DNA of 64,000 nt, taken from Bacilli bacterium. GTDB lineage: Bacteria; Bacillota_I; Bacilli_A; ML615J-28; CAG-313. Positions 44,319 to 54,041 of the stretch are shown one piece after another. The stretch spans positions 141,829 through 205,828 of the forward strand of contig JAFVWY010000018.1 in the NCBI GenBank assembly GCA_017501465.1, read 5' to 3'. The stretch's first letter is position 1. Each line of letters opens with the position of its first letter. Under the pieces are notes generated by a model. It did not search any database and had not been told where the DNA came from. It saw only the letters and a program-made list of their open reading frames with translations. A program made the position numbers and the translations under genes.

Positions 44319-45245
44319 ATGAATAAAAACGAAATACTAATTCAATATCGTATGGAACAAAAATTTGGTAAAATTTTTGAAACAACTATGAAAGATTTAT
44401 ATAATTTCATCGAAGATGAAATAGATAATGGGGCAACCGAAATAGAAATAATAAATTTAATGTATAAACTATATCGAGATGATGTTATAGATATAAAAAG
44501 TTTAAAAAATATCGTTGAATACCTTGGAAAAGAATTACCACTTCAAATGGAATATTATGGAGAAAAAGCAAAAACAATCATTAGAGATTTCGCACAATAC
44601 TGTCCAAATGAATCAGAACTTTTAAAACGTATTTTTCATGAATATCAAATAGGTAGTATGAATATTAATATTTGTAGAATTTGTATAACACTAATGGGAT
44701 ATAGATTTAGTAGCGAATTTGAAAAAATGTCTGCTCAAGAAAGAAGAAATTCAACATGGATATATGATTTAAATGGAGATATGGTTAAAATAGATTCAAA
44801 TTATAAAAAATTTGTAGATGTTTATACTGGTATATTAAACTTAGAGAATACAGGACTATTAGCCCCCTCATATCCTTATATTAATAATTATGATTTTATT
44901 GATGATTATATGTTGCAAAAAGGTATAAAAAACCAAGACTTAAAAAAAGCAGGACTTTTTAGAAAATATAAAGCAGAATTAAAACAAAAAGGTTTCAAAA
45001 GAAAAATAGATGTATTTAGAATGATAATAACGCTTAATTTACCATCATCTATTGCAAAACAATTTCTAAATATATGCGGATTTAATTTTGATCCATTTGA
45101 TGAAAAAGATATGTTTATACTAGATTATTTAAATGGAAAATATGAAAAGAAAAAAACATTCCAAGAATTTGCGGATATGTTTAATGAAAAATTTGAATTA
45201 TCAGAAAAAAAACCTATCTATTTTGAATGGCCAAACTGGGAATAA
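44319..45245 (+). CDS. Hypothetical protein with helical repeats
   Basis: 308 residues, mainly helical. Residues about 45-75 (IEIINLMYKLYRDDVIDIKSLK and onward) resemble a short downstream decayed ORF that reads VVTFYLMFQDNKISANELSDLL, suggesting a repeated or duplicated helical unit. The middle has SGYRF-type and WIYDLNGDMVKIDSNYKKF strands, and the C-terminus ends with PIYFEWPNWE. No family is recognised. It has a promoter of its own. Confidence 0.55.
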   Translation: MNKNEILIQYRMEQKFGKIFETTMKDLYNFIEDEIDNGATEIEIINLMYKLYRDDVIDIKSLKNIVEYLGKELPLQMEYYGEKAKTIIRDFAQYCPNESELLKRIFHEYQIGSMNINICRICITLMGYRFSSEFEKMSAQERRNSTWIYDLNGDMVKIDSNYKKFVDVYTGILNLENTGLLAPSYPYINNYDFIDDYMLQKGIKNQDLKKAGLFRKYKAELKQKGFKRKIDVFRMIITLNLPSSIAKQFLNICGFNFDPFDEKDMFILDYLNGKYEKKKTFQEFADMFNEKFELSEKKPIYFEWPNWE

Positions 45246-45269
45246 AAGATAAATAAAGTATGTAGTATA

Positions 45270-45645
45270 ATGACTTTAGAAGAAGTAAAAAAAGCAATAG
45301 AATACTTTAAATCAGAAGGAAGAACAGATGATGCAATTGTTGTAACATTTTATTTGATGTTTCAAGACAATAAAATTAGTGCAAATGAATTATCTGATTT
45401 ACTTGGCTTAATTGGATATGAGTTAAAAGATGAGTTTTTAAATTTATAACCTGAATAACAAAAACACATTTTTGATGAGAATTAGGATCCATTAGATAAT
45501 TTAATTGAAGAACTATATCATTTGTGTTCATACAATATAATTGAAAAAAAATAATTAGAGAAAATTTTTAGAAATTTTAAATAAAAAATTTAATGAAAAT
45601 TATTTAGAAAGATTTAAGATAAAAAAAGAAAGAAAAAAATAAAGT
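45270..45645 (+). pseudogene. Decayed relative of the preceding gene
   Basis: An open stretch of 59 codons from ATG 45270 ends at TAA 45447, but the same frame continues sensibly through TAA (45453) and TAG (45486) with HIFDEN and DPLDNLIEELYHLCSYNIIEKK. A frameshift then leads to a lysine-rich tail near 45,640. The three stops look like former Gln codons. Its first part resembles residues 45-75 of the gene just upstream, so it may be a degraded duplicate. Confidence 0.45.
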
Positions 45646-45657
45646 GAGAAAATAGTT

Positions 45658-46224
45658 ATGAATAAAGAAGAAAATATTTTTGAAATATTTAAAATTAGAA
45701 AAAATGAAAAAACAGCATTTACTTTAAAATGTTTAAATTGTAAAAGAATTAAACTTGGTAAAGATTTAGAAGATAATCAATTTGATGATGATTTATTTGA
45801 TGAAGATGATGACTTGATTGTAACAGGAATTGGGTATAGATTTGCACCACAATTATTTGAAAATCCTCCGTCTGTTGAACCAAATAATTGGGATTTAGTT
45901 GAATCTGAAGTAATCAGAAATGAAGTAGATGATTTATTGGTAAATAAAAAAGGTAAATTTATTACAGATCTTGATGATGATTACGCTTATGGAATGAGAG
46001 TTTATTACTCAAAAAAAGAAATGAAAATATACAATTTACTAGATTTTAGAATTGAATATATTGAGGACAATAAAAAAGTAGTATATAGGCCTCCATACAA
46101 AGATAGTTTTGGAGAAAATTTAATATTATTAGATAATGATGAAGTAGAAAATGTACCAGTTAAATGCCCAAAATGTGGTAAAATAATTTACCCATATGAA
46201 GAAATTGGAATTTGCTGGGATTAG
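45658..46224 (+). CDS. Hypothetical zinc-ribbon protein
   Basis: 188 residues with ribosome site AAGTGAG. The N-terminus holds CLNCKR (near residues 26-31) and the C-terminus CPKCGKIIYPYEEIGIC, which together make a plausible zinc ribbon. Between them is an acidic linker (DDDLFDEDDD) and a mixed domain. The frame ends in TAG directly followed in frame by another open stretch, so it may once have been part of a longer protein. No family is recognised. Confidence 0.5.
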   Translation: MNKEENIFEIFKIRKNEKTAFTLKCLNCKRIKLGKDLEDNQFDDDLFDEDDDLIVTGIGYRFAPQLFENPPSVEPNNWDLVESEVIRNEVDDLLVNKKGKFITDLDDDYAYGMRVYYSKKEMKIYNLLDFRIEYIEDNKKVVYRPPYKDSFGENLILLDNDEVENVPVKCPKCGKIIYPYEEIGICWD

Positions 46225-46797
46225 TTGTTAAATAAAGCAGTTCGTAGAATAATAGATAATATTAATAAAGATTTAAGAGCAATAGATAATTTTGAAGGTA
46301 ATCAAAGAAAAAGAGAGTTTTATGCAATGACTTCTGAAGCTGCTTATAATATTTTGGAAGGCATTGCTGAAATAAATGGATTAACTGAAAACTTGGTTTT
46401 AAAACAAAAAACAAAAGAAGATATTGTTGCTGAACAAATGGCTGAAGAAATTAGTGAATATTCTGAAGAAAAATTTGTTAATTCTAATCTAAATGTTAAA
46501 GAACTATATTACAAAATAAAAAATGAAATTTTATCTTTAGGACATATTATAGTCGAACCTAAAAAATTATATGTTGCTTTTAAACGCAATACTAATGTTT
46601 GTGATATTTTATTGCAAAAAAATAAAATTATTGTTTTTATTAATTTGAAAAAAGGAATGTTAAAAGGTCTAGAAGATCTTTGTCAAGATGTTTCAGATAA
46701 AGGACATTAGGGAATGGTGATTATACTTATACAATAAGATCTCAAGAGGATATTACTTATTGTATTTATCTAATTAAACAATCGTTAAATGAAAATT
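46225..46797 (+). pseudogene. Broken DUF5655-containing gene fragment
   Basis: An open frame without ATG (first codon TTG) encodes helical sequence, then ELYYKIKNEIL and KLYVAFKRNTNVCDILLQ...VFINLKKGML...CQDVSDKGH. This is the DUF5655 domain seen at the end of DUF262/GmrSD-like and other defence proteins. At the conserved GHWG the Trp codon became TAG and one base is lost; the domain finishes in another frame as GNGDYTYTIRSQED to 46,797. It is therefore a 5'-truncated, frameshifted relic. Confidence 0.6.
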
Positions 46798-46806
46798 AGT
46801 GGTTTA

Positions 46807-46830
46807 GGCAGTCTGTATGATTGCCTTTTT
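46807..46830 (+). terminator. Terminator
   Basis: GGCAGTC/GATTGCC (one G-U) with loop TGTAT and a T run. It is a twin of 30,787 with compensating changes in the stem. A 28-codon open stretch from ATG 46884 to 46971 follows but is too short to name. Confidence 0.8.
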
Positions 46831-47040
46831 TTATATAAATTTTAAGAAATTATAGAAAAAATAACAAAACTTAATTCAGTTATGTTAAGAGAGTTTTTAT
46901 TGAAGTTTGCGGATATGATTGATAAAGAAGGTTTGAAGAAGGCAATACATAAAATTATTGAGTTGTTATAAATGTGACTTTAATGTCGTATAACTATTGA
47001 AAATAAACACATACTATTATATGAATAAAACGAATAACAT

Positions 47041-47067
47041 AAAATCGTAACAAAATGTTACGATTTT
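47041..47067. repeat. Perfect 11-bp hairpin upstream of a promoter
   Basis: AAAATCGTAAC and GTTACGATTTT with loop AAAAT. The downstream side lacks a T run on the plus strand. It lies 13 bases before the -35 of the next gene, so it could be an operator. Confidence 0.5.
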
Positions 47068-47079
47068 AGGAATAAATTC

Positions 47080-47108
47080 TTGACTTTAATAATATAATTT
47101 GGTATAAT
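47080..47108 (+). promoter_or_regulatory. Near-consensus SigA promoter
   Basis: TTGACT (47080-47085), 17 bases, TATAAT (47103-47108). Much stronger than the extended -10 promoters of most other cassettes. Confidence 0.85.
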
Positions 47109-47143
47109 AGGAGTGTATAATTTATATGAAGAGGAATCAAAAA

Positions 47144-48511
47144 ATGAAAAATTTAATAGTTAAGCTAGATAGCATTAAAATGAATAATTTTAAAAATGTT
47201 TTGAAGAGTGAGATATCATTTTCTGATAAGGGAAAAGTATTAAATACTGTTGGAATATATGGTCAGAATGGAAGTGGGAAGACTGCTGTCGTAGAAGCTA
47301 TAAATATTTTGAAATCGTTATTGATGGATATCCCTTTTCAAAAAGACTTATATTATTATATAAATATTTTAAATGATGAATTGTTATTAGAGTATAAATT
47401 TAATTTTAATAAGGATAAGGAAAAATACATTATTAAGTATTTAATTAAATTTGAGAGAGATTTTAGATTTAATGTTGAAAAGAATTTAGAAGAAAAAATT
47501 GCTATATTAACTAGAGAAAAAATAGAAATATTGGATTTGAATGAAAAAACATTAGGATATATTGACTTTAAAAAGGACAATAAAAAGTTTAGTATAAATT
47601 ATGAAGATCTTAGTTTTGAAAATAGTGATGAAATCATAGCAAAGGATATTGCGATGGCAACTGCACACGTGTCTAATCAATTATCAAAAACAATGATATT
47701 TCAACAGATATTTAGAGAAAATATTAAAAAAAGTACCTTGTTTAAAACAGTGTTAAGAGGGATGAATTTTTATGCTATTACTAATTTATTTGTAATAGGA
47801 ATGAAAGAAACTAGTCTGATTTCTGCTGTTGATAATTTGCCTTTAAATATACGTACTTCTAATAATTGTAATACTATTGCATCTGGTACAGTACCATTAA
47901 ATTTATTTGCTCCAACAATTATTCCTAGTGTTGTATTAGAGACAATCACACCTGAACTTGATCAAATCAATATTGTTATGGGGCAACTTATTCCAGGAAT
48001 AAAGATTGGATATAAAAAAATAAGTGATGGTTTGGATAAAAATGGTAATTCAATTGTAACTATTCAATTGGTCTCTATTATAGGTGAATCAACAATACCT
48101 TTGAAATACGAATCAGAAGGTGTGAAAAAACTAATTGCATTATGTAGTGTTTTAATTGGAATGTATAATAATGAGGCTGTATGTTTGGTAATAGATGAGC
48201 TTGATTCGGGAATTTTTGAATATTTATTAGGAGAATTAGTTAAAATTCTGCATAATGGTGCTAAGGGACAATTAATTTTCACATCTCATAATTTAAGATT
48301 ATTAGAAGTATTACCAAAACAATGTATAGTTTTTTCTACTACTAATCCAAAAAAATGTTTTATTAAAATGGCTAATGTAAAACCAAACCATAATTTGAGA
48401 GATTTTTATTATAGAACAATTCTTTTGGGTGGCCAAAAAGAAGAGTTGTATGATGAGACTGAGGAATATGAAATAGAAAGGGCTTTTAGAAGATGCCAAT
48501 CTCAAGTATGA
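47144..48511 (+). CDS. AAA ATPase of an AbiL/PARIS-like abortive infection pair
   Basis: 455 residues from ATG 47144, preceded by AGAGG; an ATG at 47126 also fits but has no ribosome site. The N-terminus has GIYGQNGSGKTAVVEA near 39-54, a Walker A of the SMC/OLD-like AAA_15 kind. The C-terminal head has VIDELDSGIFEYLL (Walker B near 348-361) and FTSHNLRLLE, with the conserved histidine loop. The interior is a short coiled region and mixed domain. Such ATPases pair with TOPRIM-like proteins in AbiL and PARIS. It overlaps its partner by four bases (ATGA). A likely sensor and store for the nuclease partner. Confidence 0.8.
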   Translation: MKNLIVKLDSIKMNNFKNVLKSEISFSDKGKVLNTVGIYGQNGSGKTAVVEAINILKSLLMDIPFQKDLYYYINILNDELLLEYKFNFNKDKEKYIIKYLIKFERDFRFNVEKNLEEKIAILTREKIEILDLNEKTLGYIDFKKDNKKFSINYEDLSFENSDEIIAKDIAMATAHVSNQLSKTMIFQQIFRENIKKSTLFKTVLRGMNFYAITNLFVIGMKETSLISAVDNLPLNIRTSNNCNTIASGTVPLNLFAPTIIPSVVLETITPELDQINIVMGQLIPGIKIGYKKISDGLDKNGNSIVTIQLVSIIGESTIPLKYESEGVKKLIALCSVLIGMYNNEAVCLVIDELDSGIFEYLLGELVKILHNGAKGQLIFTSHNLRLLEVLPKQCIVFSTTNPKKCFIKMANVKPNHNLRDFYYRTILLGGQKEELYDETEEYEIERAFRRCQSQV

Positions 48512-49221
48512 AAAAGTTAATACTAATTATTGTTGAGGGAAGAAGCGATAGGGCTTACTTATACCCAATTAAAAAAATGGTAAAAGCTCGATCTAATAGC
48601 AGAATTGAATTTAAAGTAACAAAAGGTGATATATTAGTACAAAAAGATACTGATAATACTAACATTGAAATCAAAGTTGGTGTTGCTGTTCAAGAATATT
48701 TAGATTTGTATGGCCTTCAATATGATGACGTTAAACATGTTATACATATAGTTGATTTAGACGGTGTATTTATTGATACAAAGAAAATTAAAACAGATAG
48801 TTCTCTACCTAAAGGACAAACTATATATTATAGAGATAAAATAACAAATGTAAATAGAAATAATATTATAAGAAGAAACAAGAAAAAGATTGATTGTTTA
48901 GATGTATTATATAATTTAGACAAAATTAATTATGGTAATCAAGGAACAATTCCATACAGGGTTTATTATTTTTCTACAAATATTGATGATTATTTTTTTG
49001 GAGAACAGAATCTAACTGACGAGCAAAAGGAAGCAAAATCAAATTTAATTTATGATAGGTATATTGATGATACTGAAGGATATAGAAATATGATTGAAGA
49101 AGATTTTTGCGCTCCTGGGAATTATATAGAAACATGGGATTATGCCAAAAAAGATAATAATTCTCTGAGTCGCTGTTCAAATTTTAATAAGTTTTTCACA
49201 GAAATTATTGATAAACTTTAA
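48508..49221 (+). CDS. TOPRIM-like (AbiLii/RloB/AriB-type) partner
   Basis: 237 residues, start at ATG 48508 coupled to the ATPase stop. It opens with KKLILIIVEGRSDRAYLYPI, the conserved EG of a TOPRIM strand, and has HIVDLDGVFID at about 80-90 with the DxD. The C-terminal part includes YYFSTNIDDYFFGEQNL and helices. RloB, AbiLii and AriB share this layout. In those systems the ATPase restrains a nuclease that cuts DNA or RNA after infection; here the substrate is unknown. A terminator follows, so the pair stands alone. Confidence 0.75.
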   Translation: MKKLILIIVEGRSDRAYLYPIKKMVKARSNSRIEFKVTKGDILVQKDTDNTNIEIKVGVAVQEYLDLYGLQYDDVKHVIHIVDLDGVFIDTKKIKTDSSLPKGQTIYYRDKITNVNRNNIIRRNKKKIDCLDVLYNLDKINYGNQGTIPYRVYYFSTNIDDYFFGEQNLTDEQKEAKSNLIYDRYIDDTEGYRNMIEEDFCAPGNYIETWDYAKKDNNSLSRCSNFNKFFTEIIDKL

Positions 49222-49235
49222 TACTATATTAATGA

Positions 49236-49267
49236 TGCTCAAATCTTATATGGGGTTTGAGCATTTT
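49236..49267 (+). terminator. Terminator of the ATPase-TOPRIM pair
   Basis: TGCTCAAA (49236-49243) with TTTGAGCA (49256-49263), then T residues. Confidence 0.8.
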
Positions 49268-49374
49268 ATACTACTAGAATTGAATACTATTGAGCTAAAG
49301 GTTTACACAAAATTGATTTTTATTTTTGAACAAAATTGCCTTTTGTGCCCACAAGTCAACCAAAACCTTCTAGA

Positions 49375-49398
49375 ATAACTTGGAAGGTATTTTTTTAT
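49375..49398 (+). terminator. Second hairpin with T run at the island edge
   Basis: ACCTTC/GAAGGT with a short loop and a seven-T run. The 49,270-49,640 stretch holds no gene. Confidence 0.6.
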
Positions 49399-49518
49399 TA
49401 CAAATTGATAAATAATCTTATCATATAACTTAAATAAAGGCATAAATGCAGTAATTATATCATTTTCACTAATATTAACTTATAGGAAGGGAGTATCGAA
49501 TCTTCAGAATTTTTGAAA

Positions 49519-49601
49519 ATGAAGAGCGGGGCCGCAATCTTCTTCATATGAAAATCAAACAATCAAAAATCAGTATCCAAAAATTCAGGGTGAATTGTAT
49601 T
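49519..49601. repeat. GCGGG-loop hairpin plus palindromic repeat, copy 3
   Basis: ATGAAGA (49519-49525) pairs perfectly with TCTTCAT (49541-49547) around GCGGGGCCGCAATCT. Then AATCAAACAATCAAAAATCA and a GTATCC...AATTCA/TGAATT palindrome (49573-49601) follow. It aligns closely with 33,901-33,983. It marks the right edge of the defence island. Confidence 0.6.
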
Positions 49602-49702
49602 TAGTTACAATAAAAATTCATAAATTAGTTGCGTAAATATAATTAAAATAATATAATATATTTGAGTTATGAACTCGAGTATATAATGACATTGGAGGAT
49701 TT

Positions 49703-50380
49703 ATGTCTAGACCATTTAATCGAGAAAAAAATAAAACAAGAACTCTAGTTTTACATTCAGCAACTAAGTTATTTATTGAAAATGGATACACAAATACAAG
49801 AATTAAAGATATCGCAAATGATTCTGGTGTTGGGTATAATGAAATATTTAGAATGTTTACTGATAAAGATAATTTACTAAGTAATTTAGTTGATTTGGTT
49901 ATTGAACATCAATTTGAAATGAGTAAGAATTATCTTAAGAGTTTAAGTGATGATAAGTTATTATTATATGTTTTTGAAAATGTCTTACAATTATATATTT
50001 GTGAGTTAAATGAAAACATAAGAGAAATGTATGCGGTAAGTTATACAATGCCTAGTACATCACATAAAATATATGAATATGTTACAAAAAAGATTGAAAG
50101 TGTCTTTAAAAAATACTTACCAGAATATGAGACTAAAGATTTTTATGAATTAGAAATTGCAACAGCTGGTATTATGAGAGGATTTATTATTAATCCATCT
50201 AATATGTATTTTACAATTGATCGCAAGGTAAATAGATTTATTAAAACGATTCTTAAAATATATGAAGTACCAAAGGATAAGATTGATGAAATAATTAAAA
50301 CAATTGAACAATATAAAATGAAGGATTACGCAAAAGAGGTAATTTCTACTTTATATGAATATATTAGTACTAGAACATAG
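49703..50380 (+). CDS. TetR/AcrR-family regulator
   Basis: 225 residues with TTGGAGGAT upstream and TATAAT at 49682. The N-terminal HTH is typical: HSATKLFIENGYTNTRIKDIANDSGVGYNEIFRMF, residues about 17-52. The C-terminal ligand domain is helical and has no obvious signature. It lies eight bases before the surface-protein gene and probably represses itself and that gene. Upstream is the island edge, so it begins the ordinary chromosomal part. Confidence 0.9.
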   Translation: MSRPFNREKNKTRTLVLHSATKLFIENGYTNTRIKDIANDSGVGYNEIFRMFTDKDNLLSNLVDLVIEHQFEMSKNYLKSLSDDKLLLYVFENVLQLYICELNENIREMYAVSYTMPSTSHKIYEYVTKKIESVFKKYLPEYETKDFYELEIATAGIMRGFIINPSNMYFTIDRKVNRFIKTILKIYEVPKDKIDEIIKTIEQYKMKDYAKEVISTLYEYISTRT

Positions 50381-50388
50381 GAGGCTTT

Positions 50389-53300
50389 ATGAAAAAAATT
50401 TTTAAACAAGTTTTTACATTTATATTATTTTTAGGAGTTCTATTATTATTCCAAAACAAATTATTTGTTTTAGCAGATACAGAACATGTTCATACTTATG
50501 ATAATGGTTTTTGTGAATGTGGTGAATTAGAAAAACCTGAATATCTTCAACATTTAGGTACTGGTTGGATTGTTGATAATGCTGGTGAGTTAATATGGTA
50601 TGTTAATCAGTATAATAGTGGTGAATCAAAACTTAATTTATATATTAAAAATGATATTACTCTACCTAGTGGATATAAGTGGGTTCCGCTTGGCACTACT
50701 GAACATCCTTTTGTTAAAAACATCTATACAGTAAATGATGTAGAATATAAAATTGATTTAGGGGAACAAGTTATAAATACTTCTAATTATGGTTTAGTTG
50801 GTATTTTAGGTGATGGTGAAACCTCTTCATCTATAATAGAAAATATAAAAGTTTATGGTAATTTTACAATCTCTAGGTCAGTTGAATCTGTTGGTGCTTT
50901 TGTTGGTAGTGCAATTAATCGATTAGATATTTTAAATTCATCATCATATGTTACTATGACTTTACAAGAAACTGGTATTGGTTCAATTAATATAGGTGGA
51001 GTTGTTGGTAAAAGTACAAAAGAACTAAATTTAAATAAGGTTGCAAACTATGCTAACTTAAATCTAAATGGTGCATATGAATCAGTTGGTGGCATTGTTG
51101 GATGTATGAGTGCTGGCGTTTTAACTGATGTTATAAATTATGGAAAAATAGAATCAAATACTGCAAAATATTTAGGTGGATTAATTGGTTCTATAAACTC
51201 AACAAATTTTAATTCGTTAGCTAATTGTGTAAACTTAGGAATAGTAAATGGAAAAACATTTAACATTTCATTTGATAATAATGACTATATCATGAATCCT
51301 GGAGATTTAGTTGGCTATTTAAATTCTAGTCTTATTAATTTTAATAATAACTATTATGTAAATGAATATCCATATGGTGTAGTTATTAATAACATTGTAA
51401 TGAGTGATTCTAAAAAGACAAATGATGAAGAAATCACTTCAGGTAAACTTACCTATTTATTACAAGGTGCTTATGGACAAAAACTAGATAATTTAAATGA
51501 AAACGAAGTTAAAGAAATATATCCTGTTCTTGGTAGTGATATAGTATATCAAGTATATCATTGTGATGGAACAACAGTATTTTATAGTAACACTAATCAA
51601 AATTTAGATCATCATCATAAATATGAATCAAGTGAAAATGCTATTATCGTAACTTGTGAAAATTGTGATTACAAAAAATCAATTGAACTTGTTGTTTTAA
51701 ATCCTCTTTATTATGACAAAACTGTTAAAGAAGTAACACTTCAAACAGATATTGAAGATTTTGACTTAAGTCAAATTGAAATAGACTATGATAAAGAAGT
51801 AATATTCCCTGGAACATATCTTGCATCATTTACTTATCAGGGTTTAACAGCAAGCTTAGAGTTTGAAGTATTAAAAGGAATCCCTGATAAATCAATGTTA
51901 GAATTTCACCCATTAGAAGAAGATTTAATCTATGATGGAAATATTAAAGAAGTTAATTTATATACATCTTTAGAACCTGGTCTTGGTGAAATAATAGTTA
52001 GTTTTACTAAAAATGGAAATGATGCCTTTTTATGTGAAGGTGGTATGTATGGTGTTATTGTTTCTTTAAAAGAAGGAAAATATTACCAAGCCCATCAGTT
52101 TAGTGTTTTAGATATATTTAATCTAATTACTATTAAGCCAAAAGAAATAACTTTGGAATGGACAAATAATATCTTGTTCTATGAAGAAGGTAAGAATATT
52201 TATACACCAAGTTATGTGCTTAAAGGCTTATGTTATCAAGATAAACCTATTATTAGTTTTTCTAATATAGGTGATGGTATTGGTACTTTTACAACAACTG
52301 TATCTTTAGTAAGTGATAACTATATACTTGTTGGTGATAACTTAACAACTGAATTTACTGTTAAAAAAATACTTGTAGAAACACCCGTTATTGAACCTGT
52401 TCTTTACAAAGAAGGTGTAAAACAAATTGCTAATATTAGTGATACTGATTATTATATAGTTAAAGAAAACAACGGTGGAACTGGTCCTAATCCATATCCT
52501 ATTGTTTTAGAATTAAAAGATCCATCTAAATATACTTGGGAAACAACAGATAACCCAACCCTTACTATATTTTTCTATATTTATGCACTAGACTCAAATT
52601 GGAAAACATATCCTGTGATTAGTGATTGGACTTATGGTGATGCACCAATTCTTCCAAGTTATGAAGTGAGTAATAGCTATTTAGATATTAAAGTAATGTA
52701 TAGAGTTATGGGAGGCGTTTTTGCTAACACAATTCCAACTGAAGTTGGTGAATATGAAGTAATCTTTATAAGTGAAAAAAACGATGTAAGAGCATTCCCA
52801 CTTGAAGATGTTATTTTAAAATTTAATATTAATAAAGCCGACCCTATTTGTGGAATTGATTCTTCCTTTACAATTGACTATGGCACAAAGTTATCAGATA
52901 TTGAACTATTAGGTTTTGGTGATGGTAAATGGTCATTTACTACTGATATTAATAAAGTCTACCCATCAGGAGAACACCAAATTGGAGTAATATTCACACC
53001 TAAGAATAATAAAAACTATAATGAGGTTACAAAAACAATTGCCCTTATTGTTAATGAAATTGAAGTAATGTTTGAAGAACCTACTAAAAAGGAAGGTTTA
53101 GTATATAATAATACTAATCAATTGTTAGTAACTCCTGGTAATGTTATTGGTGGGGATTTATACTATAAAGTAAATGATGGTAATTGGAGTATGGAATTAC
53201 CTTCTAAAGTAGATGCAGGAATATATGAAGTCTCATATAAAGTAATAGGAAAAGATAACTATAAAGATATTGAAGAAAAAAGTTTTCTTGTTGAAATTAA

Positions 53301-53883
53301 AAAAGCAAATATTACTGTCGAAGCAATCAATCAAGAAATAGAACAATATCTACCACTTCCAAATCTTGAATACAAAATTACAGGGTTAATTAATAATGAT
53401 ATCTTAGATGTTAATATAATCCTTAAAGTAACAATTAGTAATACTTTAACACCAGGAGAATTTGATATTACATTTTTTGAAGTGGTAAGTAATAACTATA
53501 ATATTACTTATCAAAAAGCAACATTAACAGTATTGGAACATACTGTTTGCCTAGGTGGCATTGCAACTTGTACAAAAAAAGCAGAATGCGAAGTGTGTCA
53601 TTAAGAATATGGTAATTTATTAGATCATGTTTTTACAAACTATCAATATAATAATGATGCTACTAAAGAACATGATGGGACAATTACATCTAAATGTAGT
53701 CATTGTGATGAAACTAATACACTAATACTTGCTAATACTAAGCTACCAAATACTGAGCTACCAAATACTTCTTCAAATACTGGATTAATTGTATCTATTA
53801 GTTTATTAGGAGGTATAATTTTAAGTGTTGGTGTTTGTTTGGTATTGTATTTTAAAGTGATAAAAAAGAAAATTACTAAATAA
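50389..53883 (+). pseudogene. Large surface protein with a stop codon before its cell-wall anchor
   Basis: The open frame runs to TAA 53602-53604 (1,071 codons) and continues in frame to 53,883 with a wall-anchoring end. Residues 1-30 are a signal peptide. Next come HVHTYDNGFCECG, repeats like VGGIVG (GLUG-type, about 200-300), a second CxxC region (HHHKYES...CENCDY), and MBG-like beta domains with KADPICGIDSSFTIDYG to about 970. After the stop the frame reads EYGNLLDHVFTNY, CSHCDETNT, LPNTELPNT, one membrane helix and KKK, a sortase-type tail. The stop fits CAA (Gln) to TAA. Translation would give a secreted, unanchored protein; otherwise the gene is newly broken. GAGGCT precedes the ATG. 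Confidence 0.8.
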
Positions 53884-53884
53884 G

Positions 53885-53915
53885 AAAAGAATCCATTTTA
53901 AATGGATTCTTTTTT
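53885..53915 (+). terminator. Terminator of the surface-protein gene
   Basis: AAGAATCCATTT pairs with AAATGGATTCTT and T residues follow. Confidence 0.88.
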
Positions 53916-54041
53916 ATATAAAATAATAATTTTTTAAGTGAATAAAATTGTAAACTTTTGTAAAAATTATAGTTTCTTTTTAATGAAATAATAATTCTTA
54001 TATGTTATTATATATAGTAATTATTTTATAAGAGGAAGAAT

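Noticed and set aside
45447-45490. UAA/UAG read as Gln (alternative genetic code)
   Set aside because: Dozens of intact genes in the window end in TAA or TAG, frameshifts accompany several of the relics, and no suppressor tRNA is seen.
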